NCBI GenBank assembly: GCA_008828725.1
Contig: MEHQ01003689.1
Span: 181,481 to 245,480, forward strand
DNA: 64,000 nt
Source of the DNA: Saccharina japonica
Lineage: Eukaryota > Sar > Phaeophyceae > Laminariales > Laminariaceae
Direction of reading: 5' to 3'
How positions within the stretch are numbered: position 1 is the first letter of the stretch; each line of letters opens with the position of its first letter. The translations under genes and the position numbers were made by a program. Below are positions 25,467 to 38,400 of the stretch, piece by piece. The notes under the pieces were generated by a model that worked only from the letters and a program-made list of their open reading frames with translations, made no database searches and had not been told where the DNA came from.

Positions 25467-28400
25467 AATGCAATACTTCATGCCGGAGGATAAAAAAATA
25501 TATCATGCGATAGGCTACGTACAGTAAATATACCCTGGTGTATTTTTATCAGGGATCCACGGAAATATATATTATATATATATCGACACCAACACCACCA
25601 CGTACTAAGGATGTGATTGTAGCGTGTGTATCAGCGCGTAGTAACTGATGTGTACGCTTAGACCCCCTTTTGCCGATGACCGAACAAGACACAGCCTAAA
25701 ATTGGGGTAAGCGCGACCACCTCCACCAACATCACCACACCCACCACCACCGCCGCGGCCACCGTCGCCGTCACCGGCCCTCGTCTACGCTGCTGGAGCC
25801 GTGGGAACCATCGAGGCTCTCGCATTGCTACGAGTACTGCTACTGCATAACCCGGGGACACCAGTCGTTCGTCCCCGGATTTCGATGCGACCTCGCGTGC
25901 TACTACTGCTGCTGCTGCGAATCGAGGACCCCGTTCGCGCTTCCGCTGGTTTCGACCCGATATCGTGTGCTGCTACGAATGCTGCTGCTAGAACCCGGGA
26001 CAATCGACGTGCGTCCCCGGGTTTCCATGCGGTTTGCACAGAACAACGCTACAACGGCAGGCATGAGGGGGGGAGGGGGGTACATCCAATCCGTGCGTGC
26101 TACTACTGCTGCTGCTGCTACATAACCCGGGGACATTGGTCATTCGTCCCCGGGTTTTTCATACGGTTTCGCGTGCTACGAATGCTGTGTTGATATAACC
26201 CGGGGAACACCGTTCGTGCGTCCCTGGGTTTCCTTACATGCGGTTCGCACAGCTAGAAATCACCTGCCGGATATCTCGCCACCCACGACGGACATGAGGG
26301 TGGGCAGCCAGTCCGTGACGTGCATCATGTTGTCGTACGACGTGCCCCACAGAGACTCCGGGAGGTGGCTCTTCGACCAGATCATACCGGGCACCTTAGA
26401 ACAAGTGAGATGGCGAAACACGGACTTAAAAAATAGGCATTTATATCTTGGTTTTCTTTTAATTTCGTCTTCCCGAATTCGGAAAAATAAATAATTCACT
26501 TTCATTTTTCGCACAAAAAAAAAAAAAAAAAAAAACGCCTGTGAGATCGAGGATTTGGTCGAATCTTATCAGAAAATGTACCCGTACAAGACAAATAAGA
26601 AATTATCAGGGGGGCCGTACTCGTAGGGAGCTGCTACGGTAGTCTAGAGATGCACCATGTTTTATCGCTTGAGGGGCCCTCTTTCTTTACCCCCCATCCT
26701 AAATCTGATGTTGGAGGATAGGTCACCACTCAAAATGCCGTCACTCCCCATCTTTTGCCACAAAACGCCTCTTGTCGATTCGAAAATAATCAACTAATCA
26801 TGATTAATTTCAATAATCAACTAATCACTGATTAGTTAATTTGTGGCAATGTAGAAATAGAGTTAATTAATTATTTTCGGAGTTCGGGCACACGATATTA
26901 AAAGTGCTAGTACCAGGTATATTGTGTATCCCCTTCCCGTACGGACTGTCTCTCGCTAAAGGTGAGGAGATGTGCTTGATATTAGAATTCCATTTTGCCA
27001 TAAGAAACGGCCGTAACATTATAATTCCATTTTTTCCATCTGACAATGTGCAGCTCTTATCTCAGTCGCACAGCAGAACCATTCGCGTAACACCTATTCT
27101 CGAACTTTCGGTATGACTCTGTGCTACTGTAGTTTTAGTCGGACACCGTATCGAAAGTTGTGATTGTAGCATCAAAATATATACATTATGTACGTACAGT
27201 ATTCATACATAAAAGTATATTAGTATAAGTCACATATTCAGTTACACACAAAAAAGCTCGAGCTCATAAAGTACCAGATGATGACGAGTCCAGTGTGCAA
27301 GATCGTGTAATAAAGAGTGGGCATAACTAATTAATTTAGCGAAAGAGGGAAAATAGTATGGTAAGGCACCCACCCACGAGGCAGACACATAGGTAGTGGT
27401 ACCCATTGTGTCTTTGGCTGAAACGTTATCGGGCTCCTTAGGGCCCGTTTTAACGAAGAAAAAAAAAATCAATTTGGAAAATAAAAATTCAAATCCGCTC
27501 TTGATTGGTCAACACACGCACCAGCAATGTCTAAAACGAAATATTTCAGTCAAATTCCCGAGTGTTTTGTCCCCACATCGGGGACTGCAGTCCTGAATGG
27601 GTTAAGGAGCTCCGTCCTTGAAAACTGTGCAGGGCCTGCGGTACGCACACACACACAAAAAAAAAAACACACACACACACACACACACACACATCGTTCA
27701 TCCTGGCCTCGGCAGGGGCTCAAAGAACACTTGTGCAAAATTTCAGGGCTATGATAGCTTCAATGGCAGCTTTGCTTGCTTGAATACGAGTGAACCAAAA
27801 ATTAAACAAAGATAGTATTATAGCTGTCGCGAGGAACTCGCGCAGCAGGATATTAGTAACTGTCGTCAACTTGTGTGCATTGGTGAGGAAAAGTACAGGA
27901 AAAAACGTCGACGACGTGCGCCGAGAACCCCCGCTGCCCTCCCTTGAGGCGGTACACGCGCATGATCGCGCAGGCTATGGCTATGAGGATCTGCTCCACT
28001 TGCGTGAGGACCGTAGGAAAAAAAAAAAAAGTCGTCTACTATAGAAGTACAAAAAATGGAGGTAACCTTAACGTGTACGTGTAGAGTAACAGGTGGCACA
28101 GCATCTTCTCAACACAAGAGTCAGGGGTTCGAGACCCATGTATCACTGAGAGCTTCGTATGTAGGGGGAAAAAAAACGTATGTACAGTAGATGGATAAAA
28201 TTCTGAGAAACTGATGAAAAGTGCAAAAACGAAAGTAGTAGACAAAATAAATTTCTGAGAATTTTGATGAAAAGTGCACACAAAATCAATAGTTTAATCA
28301 AGTAAGAAAACGGCCATGGCCATTTTGCCATGGGTCCCTATCACGAGAGCCTTGGTCAAAATTAGAAACTCGCATTCGATATAAAGAGCATAAACCAACC

Positions 28401-29709
28401 CCCTCCCAACCAACAGACATTCACATTTGAACGAAATTATCGGCAGTATAACCAATATTAACATCAAAATGCAAATAATGATAAATATCTCATAAAACGA
28501 GGCAAATTGGGGGTCTCCTCCCATCTGACTGTGAAACACGGCGTGATCTTTAACAATAGAACGTAAAGAGGGCAATATTGAGAAAAAGGAGGGCGCAAGG
28601 ACGACAAATGGAGTATTGTGGATAAAGCTTAGAGGGAAGTAGACATAGAAGGAAGTTAGACTTTGCGCATAGGTTTCCTTTGTTTCCGTGGTCTTCTGCT
28701 TTCGGGAATGTTATGAGTGATCAACGTTGAAGCTCATGCTGCACATTGTCGGATGGCAAAGATGATAATAAGTGTTGTTGTTATTGTTGTTGTCATCGCT
28801 ATTTAGTTACCAGAGTATTGTTAGCGCTCCTGTTTGGAGTTGTTGTTGCTGTTGTTGTACTATTTTGTTGCCAGTACTGTTAGCCCCCCTCACCTTCACT
28901 CCCCCCTCGAGGAGGGATATCTTAGCGCCCCTGAGAGGATAGTTGCAGCCGCCTGAGGCAGGACAGCCTCCGTTGTCACTAGTCACCACAATTATCGAGT
29001 TTTCCAGCCACCCCTCGGCCTCGAGGAAGTCCATCAGCTCGCCTATCCTCTTGTCCAGATAGAGCAACACCTATCCGCAATGACATTACAACCGTGGTGA
29101 CGGTGGTGATGGTGGTGGTGGTGGTGGTGGTTGTAATGGTGGTGGTGGTGGTGGTGGTGGTGATGGTGGTGCTCTTGCTTGTTGGTGTCGTTGTTAGGGT
29201 CGTTCTTATCGAGCAACTTTTGTTTTTCCAAAAATTCCAATATTTTTTTTCCAAAAAAGCAAAACAGGAAAATCAAGAAAAAACAGGATACATTTGGAAA
29301 TCTGGAATTTTAACAGAGGGCAAAATATTTGCAAGGCTTCGCATTCCAATATTTGGAAATTCTTTTTGGAAAATATGGAAGTCCTAAAAATTGCGCGAAA
29401 AAAAAAATTGGAATTTTTGGGGAAAAGTTGCTCGATAAGAACGACCCTTACTATGTATGGATAGTGCTGTTATTGTTGTCGCCTCTCGAGCGTCAGGTCG
29501 GGCATGCCTCTGATGTAGTTGTCGCCGAGCTTGTTCCGCAAGAGGTGGCATTTTTCTCTCCCCGACAGCTCCAGACGTTTCTGAAGCCCGGCCGCAACCT
29601 CGTTTGCTCTCGTTCAGCATAATATCGTTCGTGTCGCTGGTTGTAGCTGCTGCTGCTACTGCTGTGCTGCTGCTGCTGCGGCCTTGGTATCGTTCACAAC
29701 CAACGGCCT

Positions 29710-29742
<33 letters not shown>

Positions 29743-32700
29743 GAATTTGGCCATATCGCATGGCAGCAGGGGGTACGCACCCCGAATGAAGAACGCCTTG
29801 TGGCAAAGCCGAAACAAGCGCTGTCAACGACGCATTGATTGCTCTTATATCTATACGTAGTGGGCAATATTTATAAAATAAAAATAAAATAAAAAGCAGC
29901 TGTGAGATCAGGTGAGATCGGGGATATATATCGAGCTAGGCCAGCCGTAGTAATAAATCTTCATTGAGTCGTATCTCGTGAACCACTGCAAATTAGGCTA
30001 CAAAAATTGGGGACACTAACCCTGACACACCCTTGCTTTATGCAAAGAAAAAAATATATATGAAATTTTCTATACTTTTTATTTTCCCGACTTGATATCG
30101 CTGAGATATCCGCGAAAACTCAAAAACACCGACTTTTTGACACAAAGTTCGTATAAAAATCGCCGTTTTCGATATTTATGAAACTTGGTGTAGACAGTGC
30201 TGAAGACACACAGAGAAGAGCGATGAAAGTCTCGTTGCCCAATTCGCCACCCATCAAAAACAATATTACCAAAACTCGATTTCCATACATTAGTCAAGTC
30301 ATTACGAAAACAAATGGCATTTCTGCGATGCCCCGCTCAATTTAGAGTATTTTGCACTGAGGTTTCAACCCCGGATTTGAATCGCACATTCAAAGGCATT
30401 CACCTTCGTCCCTATTTAATTTTTCGTTTTTTATTATACTAGTTTTGATCGCTTTTGTACTTTTTTTCGTGTTTTTGGATCGGTCATATCTCTTGGAACG
30501 AAATAAAATAATGCATAGGGCCGAAGGTCAACCTGTTGACGAGTGCATGCACTACACCGTGTAAAAACATCACGTCCAAATTCGAAAAATTGATGGGGGC
30601 ACCATGGCCAATCCGATGTTTAAACCGTTTTTTATGGCTGGCCCAGCTCGTATATCGTCGAGACTCACATTTGCAAGCTGAGTGTATACGAAGCCTATAG
30701 ATTTTCGTATAGGCGGGACATGCCGAGTTGTAGCTTTGACTTAAATCCCGAATGCTCTTGTCTTTGGCGTTCTTACACCCCGAATGCTCTTAGCTTGGGC
30801 GTTCTCAAGTCGGGGTAACCACAACATGAAGCGGGGTGTAAACTACAGTAGGCACCAATCTTGTGGTACGGGCAGCGCACCACCGGCCGTAGGCGCCCGG
30901 AGGTCCGTTTTGATTTTTCAACATGCTGTGGTTTGACTCGAAACGTCATGGGGGGAGAAAGCGCAAGCTAAAAAAAAGGCGAACACAGCAGTACGACTCA
31001 CGCACCTCCTTCATGCCATCATGTGACATTGCAGCCCAAACCACGGTCCAAGAAGTGCAGCGACCGAACGGGTCGTAGGCATCCGTTCTTTGTCCCTCGT
31101 ATATATATATACATATATATCATACCAGCTACGCATGCATACTCGTATCATACGTGGCCACCCAGCAAGAACGAAGAAAAATATTACGAGGGGCCATAGT
31201 AAACAGGACTTACGGTCGACACAAAAACCTACATATTTTCCATTTTTAGTAACAAGATTTGGTCCTATTTACTATGTATGGAAAAAAGAAAGCTCTTGAA
31301 AGCTACGAATGAGAAAAAGAAAAAGAAGTGGACACCGAGTAATAAGCAGCCGGGAAATTAAGTAAAACACCGACGAGTCCAAAAGAGTGTATAGTTAGTT
31401 ATAGATACATAATATATAATATATATGTATATACCCAGGGGCGCCCAGAAAAAAGAGAAAACGACACACCACAACCCCAGAGGTCGGAATAAAAAACCGT
31501 TGCAACCGTTGTGATCACATGATGAAATAAGAAAATGGTGAAAAAAATTATCCTTATTTTCATTTTTTTTCACTTGGTTTTAGTAACCCCCCCCCCCCCT
31601 AACGAACAAAAAATTCTGTGAGATGTCGAAAAAAACAAAATCGACCACCCTCGATATACCTGGTATGCGTCGATATACGAAGTATGCACTAACTAAAAAA
31701 AGAGCGTATTATATCCGTACCCCTCGTAAAAGGGGTTCCGTGGTCAATGGTAAAAAGCCTAACATTAGGCAACTAACCAACGCCACCCACCTCCCCACCC
31801 CCCCCCCTCCCTCCCTCCCTCCCTCCCTCCCTCCCTCCCTCGCCTCCCTCCCTCCCTCCCTCCCTTCCTCCCCCCCCTCTCTCCCGCTCACCCCCGCGAG
31901 CTTAGTCCTCAGGGCCGACGTAGTACCGTTATTGACAGCATCCAGCAGCAACTTCTCCTCCGCAGTGAACCCATCTGATCACGGAATACAGACCCCGCCC
32001 AACGGCATGGGTAGGGAGGAGGGCGAGAAGAGGAGATACGGGGGGGGGGGTGTACTCATATATATGTCATGCACGGCCGTAGTCGTATGACCATAGACCC
32101 TCGCATCCCTACAATGCCGGGACGGAGCACGTTGGGTGCTCACCTATAACCAGTCAGACATTGCTTGCACCAAGCGCGAACAAGCGCCGTGAGGTATCGG
32201 GCGAGTCGCATGGAGGAGGGTGAGCTGCATCCTGCTAAGAACCACCTGTCTGTGAGGCGGACTTGCATATGGACGACAGCCTCCAATTAATTGATTAGGT
32301 TTCTGGTGTGGCCACTTCCAGAGACAGCAATGGGCATTACTATGTAACTGCCTCGTGGGTGCCTTACCATATACACACTACTCGATACGACCATTCCCCT
32401 TGTGCGGAGTTGAGGTTCTCAACCCCGTTCAAAATAGTCTAGCAAAACCGCAAGCCTCGGAGACCGTCAAAAACAAAAACATAAAAATACGGCACCCTGG
32501 TTGTCTAGCTCACGCAGTGAGAGGCGTGTTTTACAGCGTCGTCGCTAACCAACGCCAACCCAACCTACATATATAGAGGGTGAGGGGAGGGGGGGTCAGC
32601 TTGCGAAGCCATCTGCTGCAAGCTACTGCAAGTTGGGGCTGCAGGCATTGAACGCTACACTGCAAGCTTCTATAGGCTACTGCAAGCTGCTACTGCAAGC

Positions 32701-34762
32701 TACCAGGTATGCTGCAAGCTGCGCTGCAAACTACTCAGAAAGCTACTGTAAGCACCCGCAAACTACTGTGCGCTTCGGCAAGCTATTGGTCGCAAGCCAT
32801 TGTTAGCTACTGCAATCTCTTGTAAGCACCAGCAAGCTACTGCAAGCCACTGGACGCTGCTGCAAGCTATTGGTCGCAGGCTATTGAGAGGCTACTACTG
32901 TAGTGTAAGCTACAGGACTATAACCGCAATCTACTGGAAGTTCCTCCAAGCTACTGTAAGCTACTGCAAGCTACTTGGTTGAGTTCGGTCGCTACTACAA
33001 CAGCCTGTTGTAAGCTACAGTAGTACTGACCGCAATCTACTGGAAGTTCCTCCAAGCTACTGTAAGCTACTGCAAGTTATTTGGTTGATATTGGTCGTTA
33101 CTGCAACAGCCTCTATTGTAAGCTGCAGTAGTACTGACCGCAATCTACTGGGAGTTCCTCCAAGCTACTGCTGTGAGCTACTGTGCAAGCTATTGGTAGC
33201 TACTGCAGAGGCTATTGTAAGGCTACTGTGACAGCAGTAGCGATCTGCGGCATGAAGGCAGGGTTTCCCTTCACCTGCGGGGGCGGGCCCAACAGGGGAG
33301 TGCACTGCTTGGTGGGCAAGATAAAGGAAGAGAGGCTCCTCGTCCCACGGCGTCTTTCCCTTGACCACCTAAAAATAACGGAACGACAAGCAATACCAAA
33401 CACCAGTAAGACACTTTATTAATATCAGGGCTTGTCGTGGGCCCTTAACCCGGGTCGGGTCGGGCCGGGCCGATCTGTTAATTGTGACGAGCCGGGGCCG
33501 GCCGGGCCGGACGCGTGCTACGGTAGAGGAGGTATACCATATTTTGGCTGAATCGTTTTCTGAACGATCGGGCTCCTTAATCAAAATTTCGTCGGACTTT
33601 AATAATTCTTGTGTGGCGAAATATGTTTTAGACTACCGTGCGTATATTTCGGTCATGAGATTTCTCATCCGGCAGCACTTTTATTTTCCCTCCAAAATCG
33701 TTTTTTCGGCGAGGTATGACGCCCCTTAAGTGAGGAGCTCAGAAATAACATGGTGCACCTCTATCGTAGCATGCGTCGCCGAGACTTTTGAAAAAATGAT
33801 AGGCCGGGCCGGGCCGGGCCGTAGACATTTGAAAAGGTGATGGGCTGGGTCGGGCCGCGGCCCATCCTCTGCTAAACGGATGGGCCGGGCCGGGTCGCGG
33901 TCCAATAGATGTGAGGCTCTACATGGGCCGCTTCGCCCGGCCTATGAGGCGGCACATGTGTTTTGACGGGCCTCCCGGACCGCTGCCCATGAGATGCGGC
34001 GTGCTACTGCTATTGCCACTACGACGTCCACCGTGCCCATGAGGCAGACCCATGTGTTTAGACGGGTCGGGCCGGGCCGGACCGCGGCCCATGAAATGTG
34101 GTGTACTACTGCTGCAAGTACGATTTTTTGTTTTGGGTGCCCGTGGGTCGTTGTTCGCCAAAAAAACAGCCACGTACGTTCGTACGATGCATCTCTGACA
34201 ACTCGCCTCGGGCGTGTATATCATATTCTAAGGGTCGATCTTATCGAGCAACTTTTTCCCAAAACTTTCCAAAAGTTTCGCGCAATTTTTAGGATTTCCA
34301 TATTTTCCAAAAATAATGTCCAAATATTGGGATGCGCAGCCTTCCAAACATTTTGCCCCTCTATTAACATTCCAAACTTTCCACATTATAAATGTTTTTT
34401 TTCTTGCTCTTCCTGGTTTGTTTTTTTAAAACAAACAAGGAAATTTTGGGGGAAGAGATGCTCGATAAGAACGACCCTAAGATGCCTTTTGTGCAAAAGT
34501 CGGATCAAAGCCTCGATGGTACCGTTGTGGGCGTACAGAAAGAAGACACAACACACAAAACACAAAAATAAGTTGCTTGATACACGTACGTACGTATATA
34601 CGTACGAGTATTCGTGCCGGAATCTGTTGGCGATGTCTTGTTAAAAAAAACTAAAGGCCGTGTGTCTCCTCCTGCAGGCATCCCTCCCACAACACACAAA
34701 ACCCACACACTAGCCAATTACACGTCGAAACCCTACTCCGCCTCCTTCTAAAGTACTCAAAA

Positions 34763-34793
<31 letters not shown>

Positions 34794-35332
34794 CAAACCT
34801 CACACAAACAAACACAAAAACGCACACCAAAAAAAAAAAAACGCACGGAAAAAAAAACGCACCTCCATAGCGCGGCCGACGAAAGCGTCCGTGGAGTAAG
34901 TACCGATGTAGCACACGCCAGCAGGGTCGCGCATAGCATCCTCCTCCGCCTCCTCCCCCCAGGCAGCCCGCCCCGAACCCTCGGAGCAAGGCACGCCATC
35001 TTTGACTTTCGTGACGTCGTAGTAGCCCGTCTCGTTGCCGAAGCCGAAGTCGTAGAACCCCATTCCATTTTCCGCCGTCGTCTCGGCATCCTGGGTGTTT
35101 TTTTACGAGGAGAGAGAGATTGAGAGAGCGAGAGAGAGATCATTACGGAGGGCCATAGTTAATAGGGCCTACGGTACAGACCAAAAACTATTAATATTGT
35201 ATTTATCTATTCTTACTAAAAATACGAATAACAAATATTTGGTCCCGTAACAACAATTTCGATAAAGTTTTTTTTTTTTCTGGTGAGACGAGGTCAACTT
35301 TCCCAGCTCAATCCACTTACAGGAAGTTTTTG

Positions 35333-35407
<75 letters not shown>

Positions 35408-38400
35408 TCACATTGAACCCGTTCTTTCTACCCAACCACATCAAAACACCCAGTGTGTTTCCTGATTCCTAATCCTAGAGAGATACAAATTCTGTGGTCA
35501 CCGTCTGCGAAACAGAGAAAAACCAAAACAAAATAAACGCAAAGGTATACTCAAGTATATTCTTCTCCCTCATTCGCAAAATTAATTAATTATACCCCCC
35601 CATACCACGAACAACCTCGTACCTAACGAGTACATGTATATACACTACAGGTGCTTGTATATAATTATGGTCCCCCGTAATATACGAGTCGTATATACCC
35701 GACGGCCTAGAGAGACACGTGGCTTGGACGCGTTCTATGATTGTGGAGGTACCACTTTTGTTTTTGCCTTCTGAGGCAAAAACTAATAGGTTTGCCTTCT
35801 GAGCCAAATACTAATTTTTGCCTTCTGAGGAAAAAAACATTATTGTTTGCCTTCTGAGGCAAATACTATTTTTGTTTGCCTTCTGAGGCAAACACTTTTT
35901 TTGTTTGCCTTCTGGGGCAAATACTAATATTTTTGCCTTCTGAGGCAAATACTAATATGTTTGCCTTCTGACGCAAATACTAAAATGTTTGCCTTCTAAG
36001 GGAAATACTAATATTTTGCCTTTTGAGGCAAATACTAATACGTAGTTTTGCCTTCTGAGGCAAATACTAACATTTTCGCCTTCTGAGGCAAGTACTAACA
36101 TTTACGACTGACGGTACTTCTGGTTCACTTCTCGGGCAGATCACCGACTTCCCACTTCCTTGGTGACGCTATACGAAGTATACTCCGTTTATTATTTCAA
36201 GGACGAGATGTAGTCCCGATGTCTGAATGTATTATCTATTTACGGGAGACCATAGTAAATAGGACCAAACAGTGTTATTAATAGTAAAAAAAGGTAAACA
36301 TAACATTGTTCTTAATAGTAAAAAAAGGTAAATATATTAGAGGTGTTACCCTTTTGCCAATTACCCGGGTACTCGCGAGTATTACCCGGCTTGCTAATAC
36401 CCGTCACGGGTGCGAGTAAAACTTCATACTCGCCGAGTATTCGGGCCCCGGGTACCCGGGTACCCGGGTACTCGTTGGTTTACGTTGGAAACTCCGGGGA
36501 TGGCACCTTATCATCCCCTAAATCACGTCCCCTGGGTAGTATCTCGTACATAGTCTCCACAAAACCCTTTTCAAAATGAAAATGCTGTCTCACAATGCTG
36601 GTACAAGAAAATCAGGATTTATGGGCGAGGTACCTCGCCCATAATAGATAGTATAGCTGTCGCTAGGAACTCGCGCAGCAGGATATTAGTAACTGTCGTC
36701 AATTTGTGTGCATTGGTGGGGGGAAAACATGCAAAAACGTCGACGACGTGCCCTCTGCCCTCCCTTCAGGCGGTACACGCGCATGATGGTGCAGGCTACG
36801 GCAATGAGGATCTGCTCCACTTGCGTGAGACCCTGGAGTTCTAGAGGAGCATTCCCCGGGTCCATGTCATTGGCGTTGCAGAAAGCCTTTGTCACTTTTC
36901 TATTTCGTTGGTAGCGTTAACAGCTGCTCGATGAAAATCAATACACAGGAGCAAAAGCAGCAGTTGAAATTCAATTTTCCTGTGTAGTTACTATCAATTT
37001 TCCTGTACGTCGCATATTCTGTAGTACGTTTACTACAGATATTACCCTAACCCGAAGTCTTGGTTTTGTAAAGGAATAAAAAATGACTTCGTTTTTGTAT
37101 GATGGGTTTTAAATGATTTGATTTTTGTATACGGGGTTGAAAATTACGTGGTTTTAGCATTGGTGATGAAATTAATTGTTTTTTGTAAGGTGGGTTGGAT
37201 ATGACTTGGTTTTAGTGTCAATAATGAAAATGACCTGTTTTTTGTATGGTGGTGCTGAAATGACTCGGGTTTTGTATGGTGGGTCTGAAATGACTTGAAA
37301 TTGTACGGGGGGTCTGGATTGACTTGATTTTGTTAAAGGGGGTCTGAAATGACTTGAATTTTTATGGGGGGTCTGAAATGACTTGAAATTGAATGGGAGG
37401 TCTGGATTGACTTGAATTTTGGTATGGTGGGTCTGAAATTACTTGAATTTGTATGGGAGGTCTGAAATTACTTGGTCTTTGCATAGGGTTGGCAATGACT
37501 CGGCTTTTGTATAGTGGGTCTGGAAATGACTCGGCTTTCGTTAGAGGGGTCTGAAGTTACTTGACATTGTATGGGGGCCTAAAATGACTTGATTTTTTTG
37601 TGGTGGGTTTGAAAGGACTTGAAATTGTATCGGAGGTCTAAAATGACTTGGCTTTTGTATTGTGGTTCTGAAATGACTTCAAATTGTATGGGGGTCTGGA
37701 TTAACATGAAATTGTATGGTGGGTCTGAACTGACTTGATTTTTGTATGGCGGGTCTGGAATGACTTGATTTTTGTATAGGGGGTCAGCAACTTGTCAACG
37801 CAAGAGTGCGGGGTTCGAGACCAGTGTACGACTCCCTGCTTATTTTTTTATTAGAGTACGAGTATATACAACGTAGTAAACAGATACAATTATGAGAGTT
37901 GCAGTACGTCTACTGTATAAATAAAAAAAACATGGAGGCATACACAACTTGTACGAGTAGAGTAACAGGTGGCGCAGTGACTTGTCAACACAAGAGTCCG
38001 GGGTTCGAGACCCGTGTATGACTCCTAACTTTCTTATTCTTAAGTTAGAGTACAACGTAGTAGACAGATAAAATTCTGAGAAATTGAAGAAAAGTGCGAA
38101 AAAAAGGAGTAGACGAAATAAAATGCTGAGAATTTGATGAAAAGTGCAGACAAAATCAATAGTTTACTCAAGTAAGAAAACGGCCATGGCTATTTGGCGA
38201 GAGGTCCCTATGCGTTCACGAGAGACTTGGTCAAAATTAGAAACTCGCATCAATAAATACCAATTCCCTCATATGCTCTGTTTTACGAGCCTGTCAAGGT
38301 TGATTTCGATTTGTTTTTGTGGATCGATAACTACCGAGGAACATATATTCCAGGTTAAATTTTGACTGTGAGCAAAACCCAACTCTTAAAAACAACAAAG

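Larger units (their letters stand above)
36642..38250 (-). mobile_element. Helitron-protein-derived fragment inserted into another repeat
   Basis: The minus strand reads NANDMDPGNAPLELQGLTQV and EQILIAVACTIMRVYRLKGG. DPG(N/E)xPxELQGLTQVE and the VYRxxGGQR motif are DUF6570/Helitron-type. The frame breaks afterwards. Flanks (GGTACCTCGCCCATAA and TACCAATTCCCT) match the uninterrupted repeat at 62840-62870, so the block is an insertion. It contains a long minisatellite and two tRNA-like segments. Confidence 0.65.

Noticed and set aside
31623-32090. 155-codon plus-strand frame
   Set aside because: Crosses the CCCT microsatellite and runs antisense over sulfatase exon 6.
37965-38030. Functional tRNA gene
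   Set aside because: A- and B-box-like words are present, but no full cloverleaf could be drawn, and copies sit in repeated elements.
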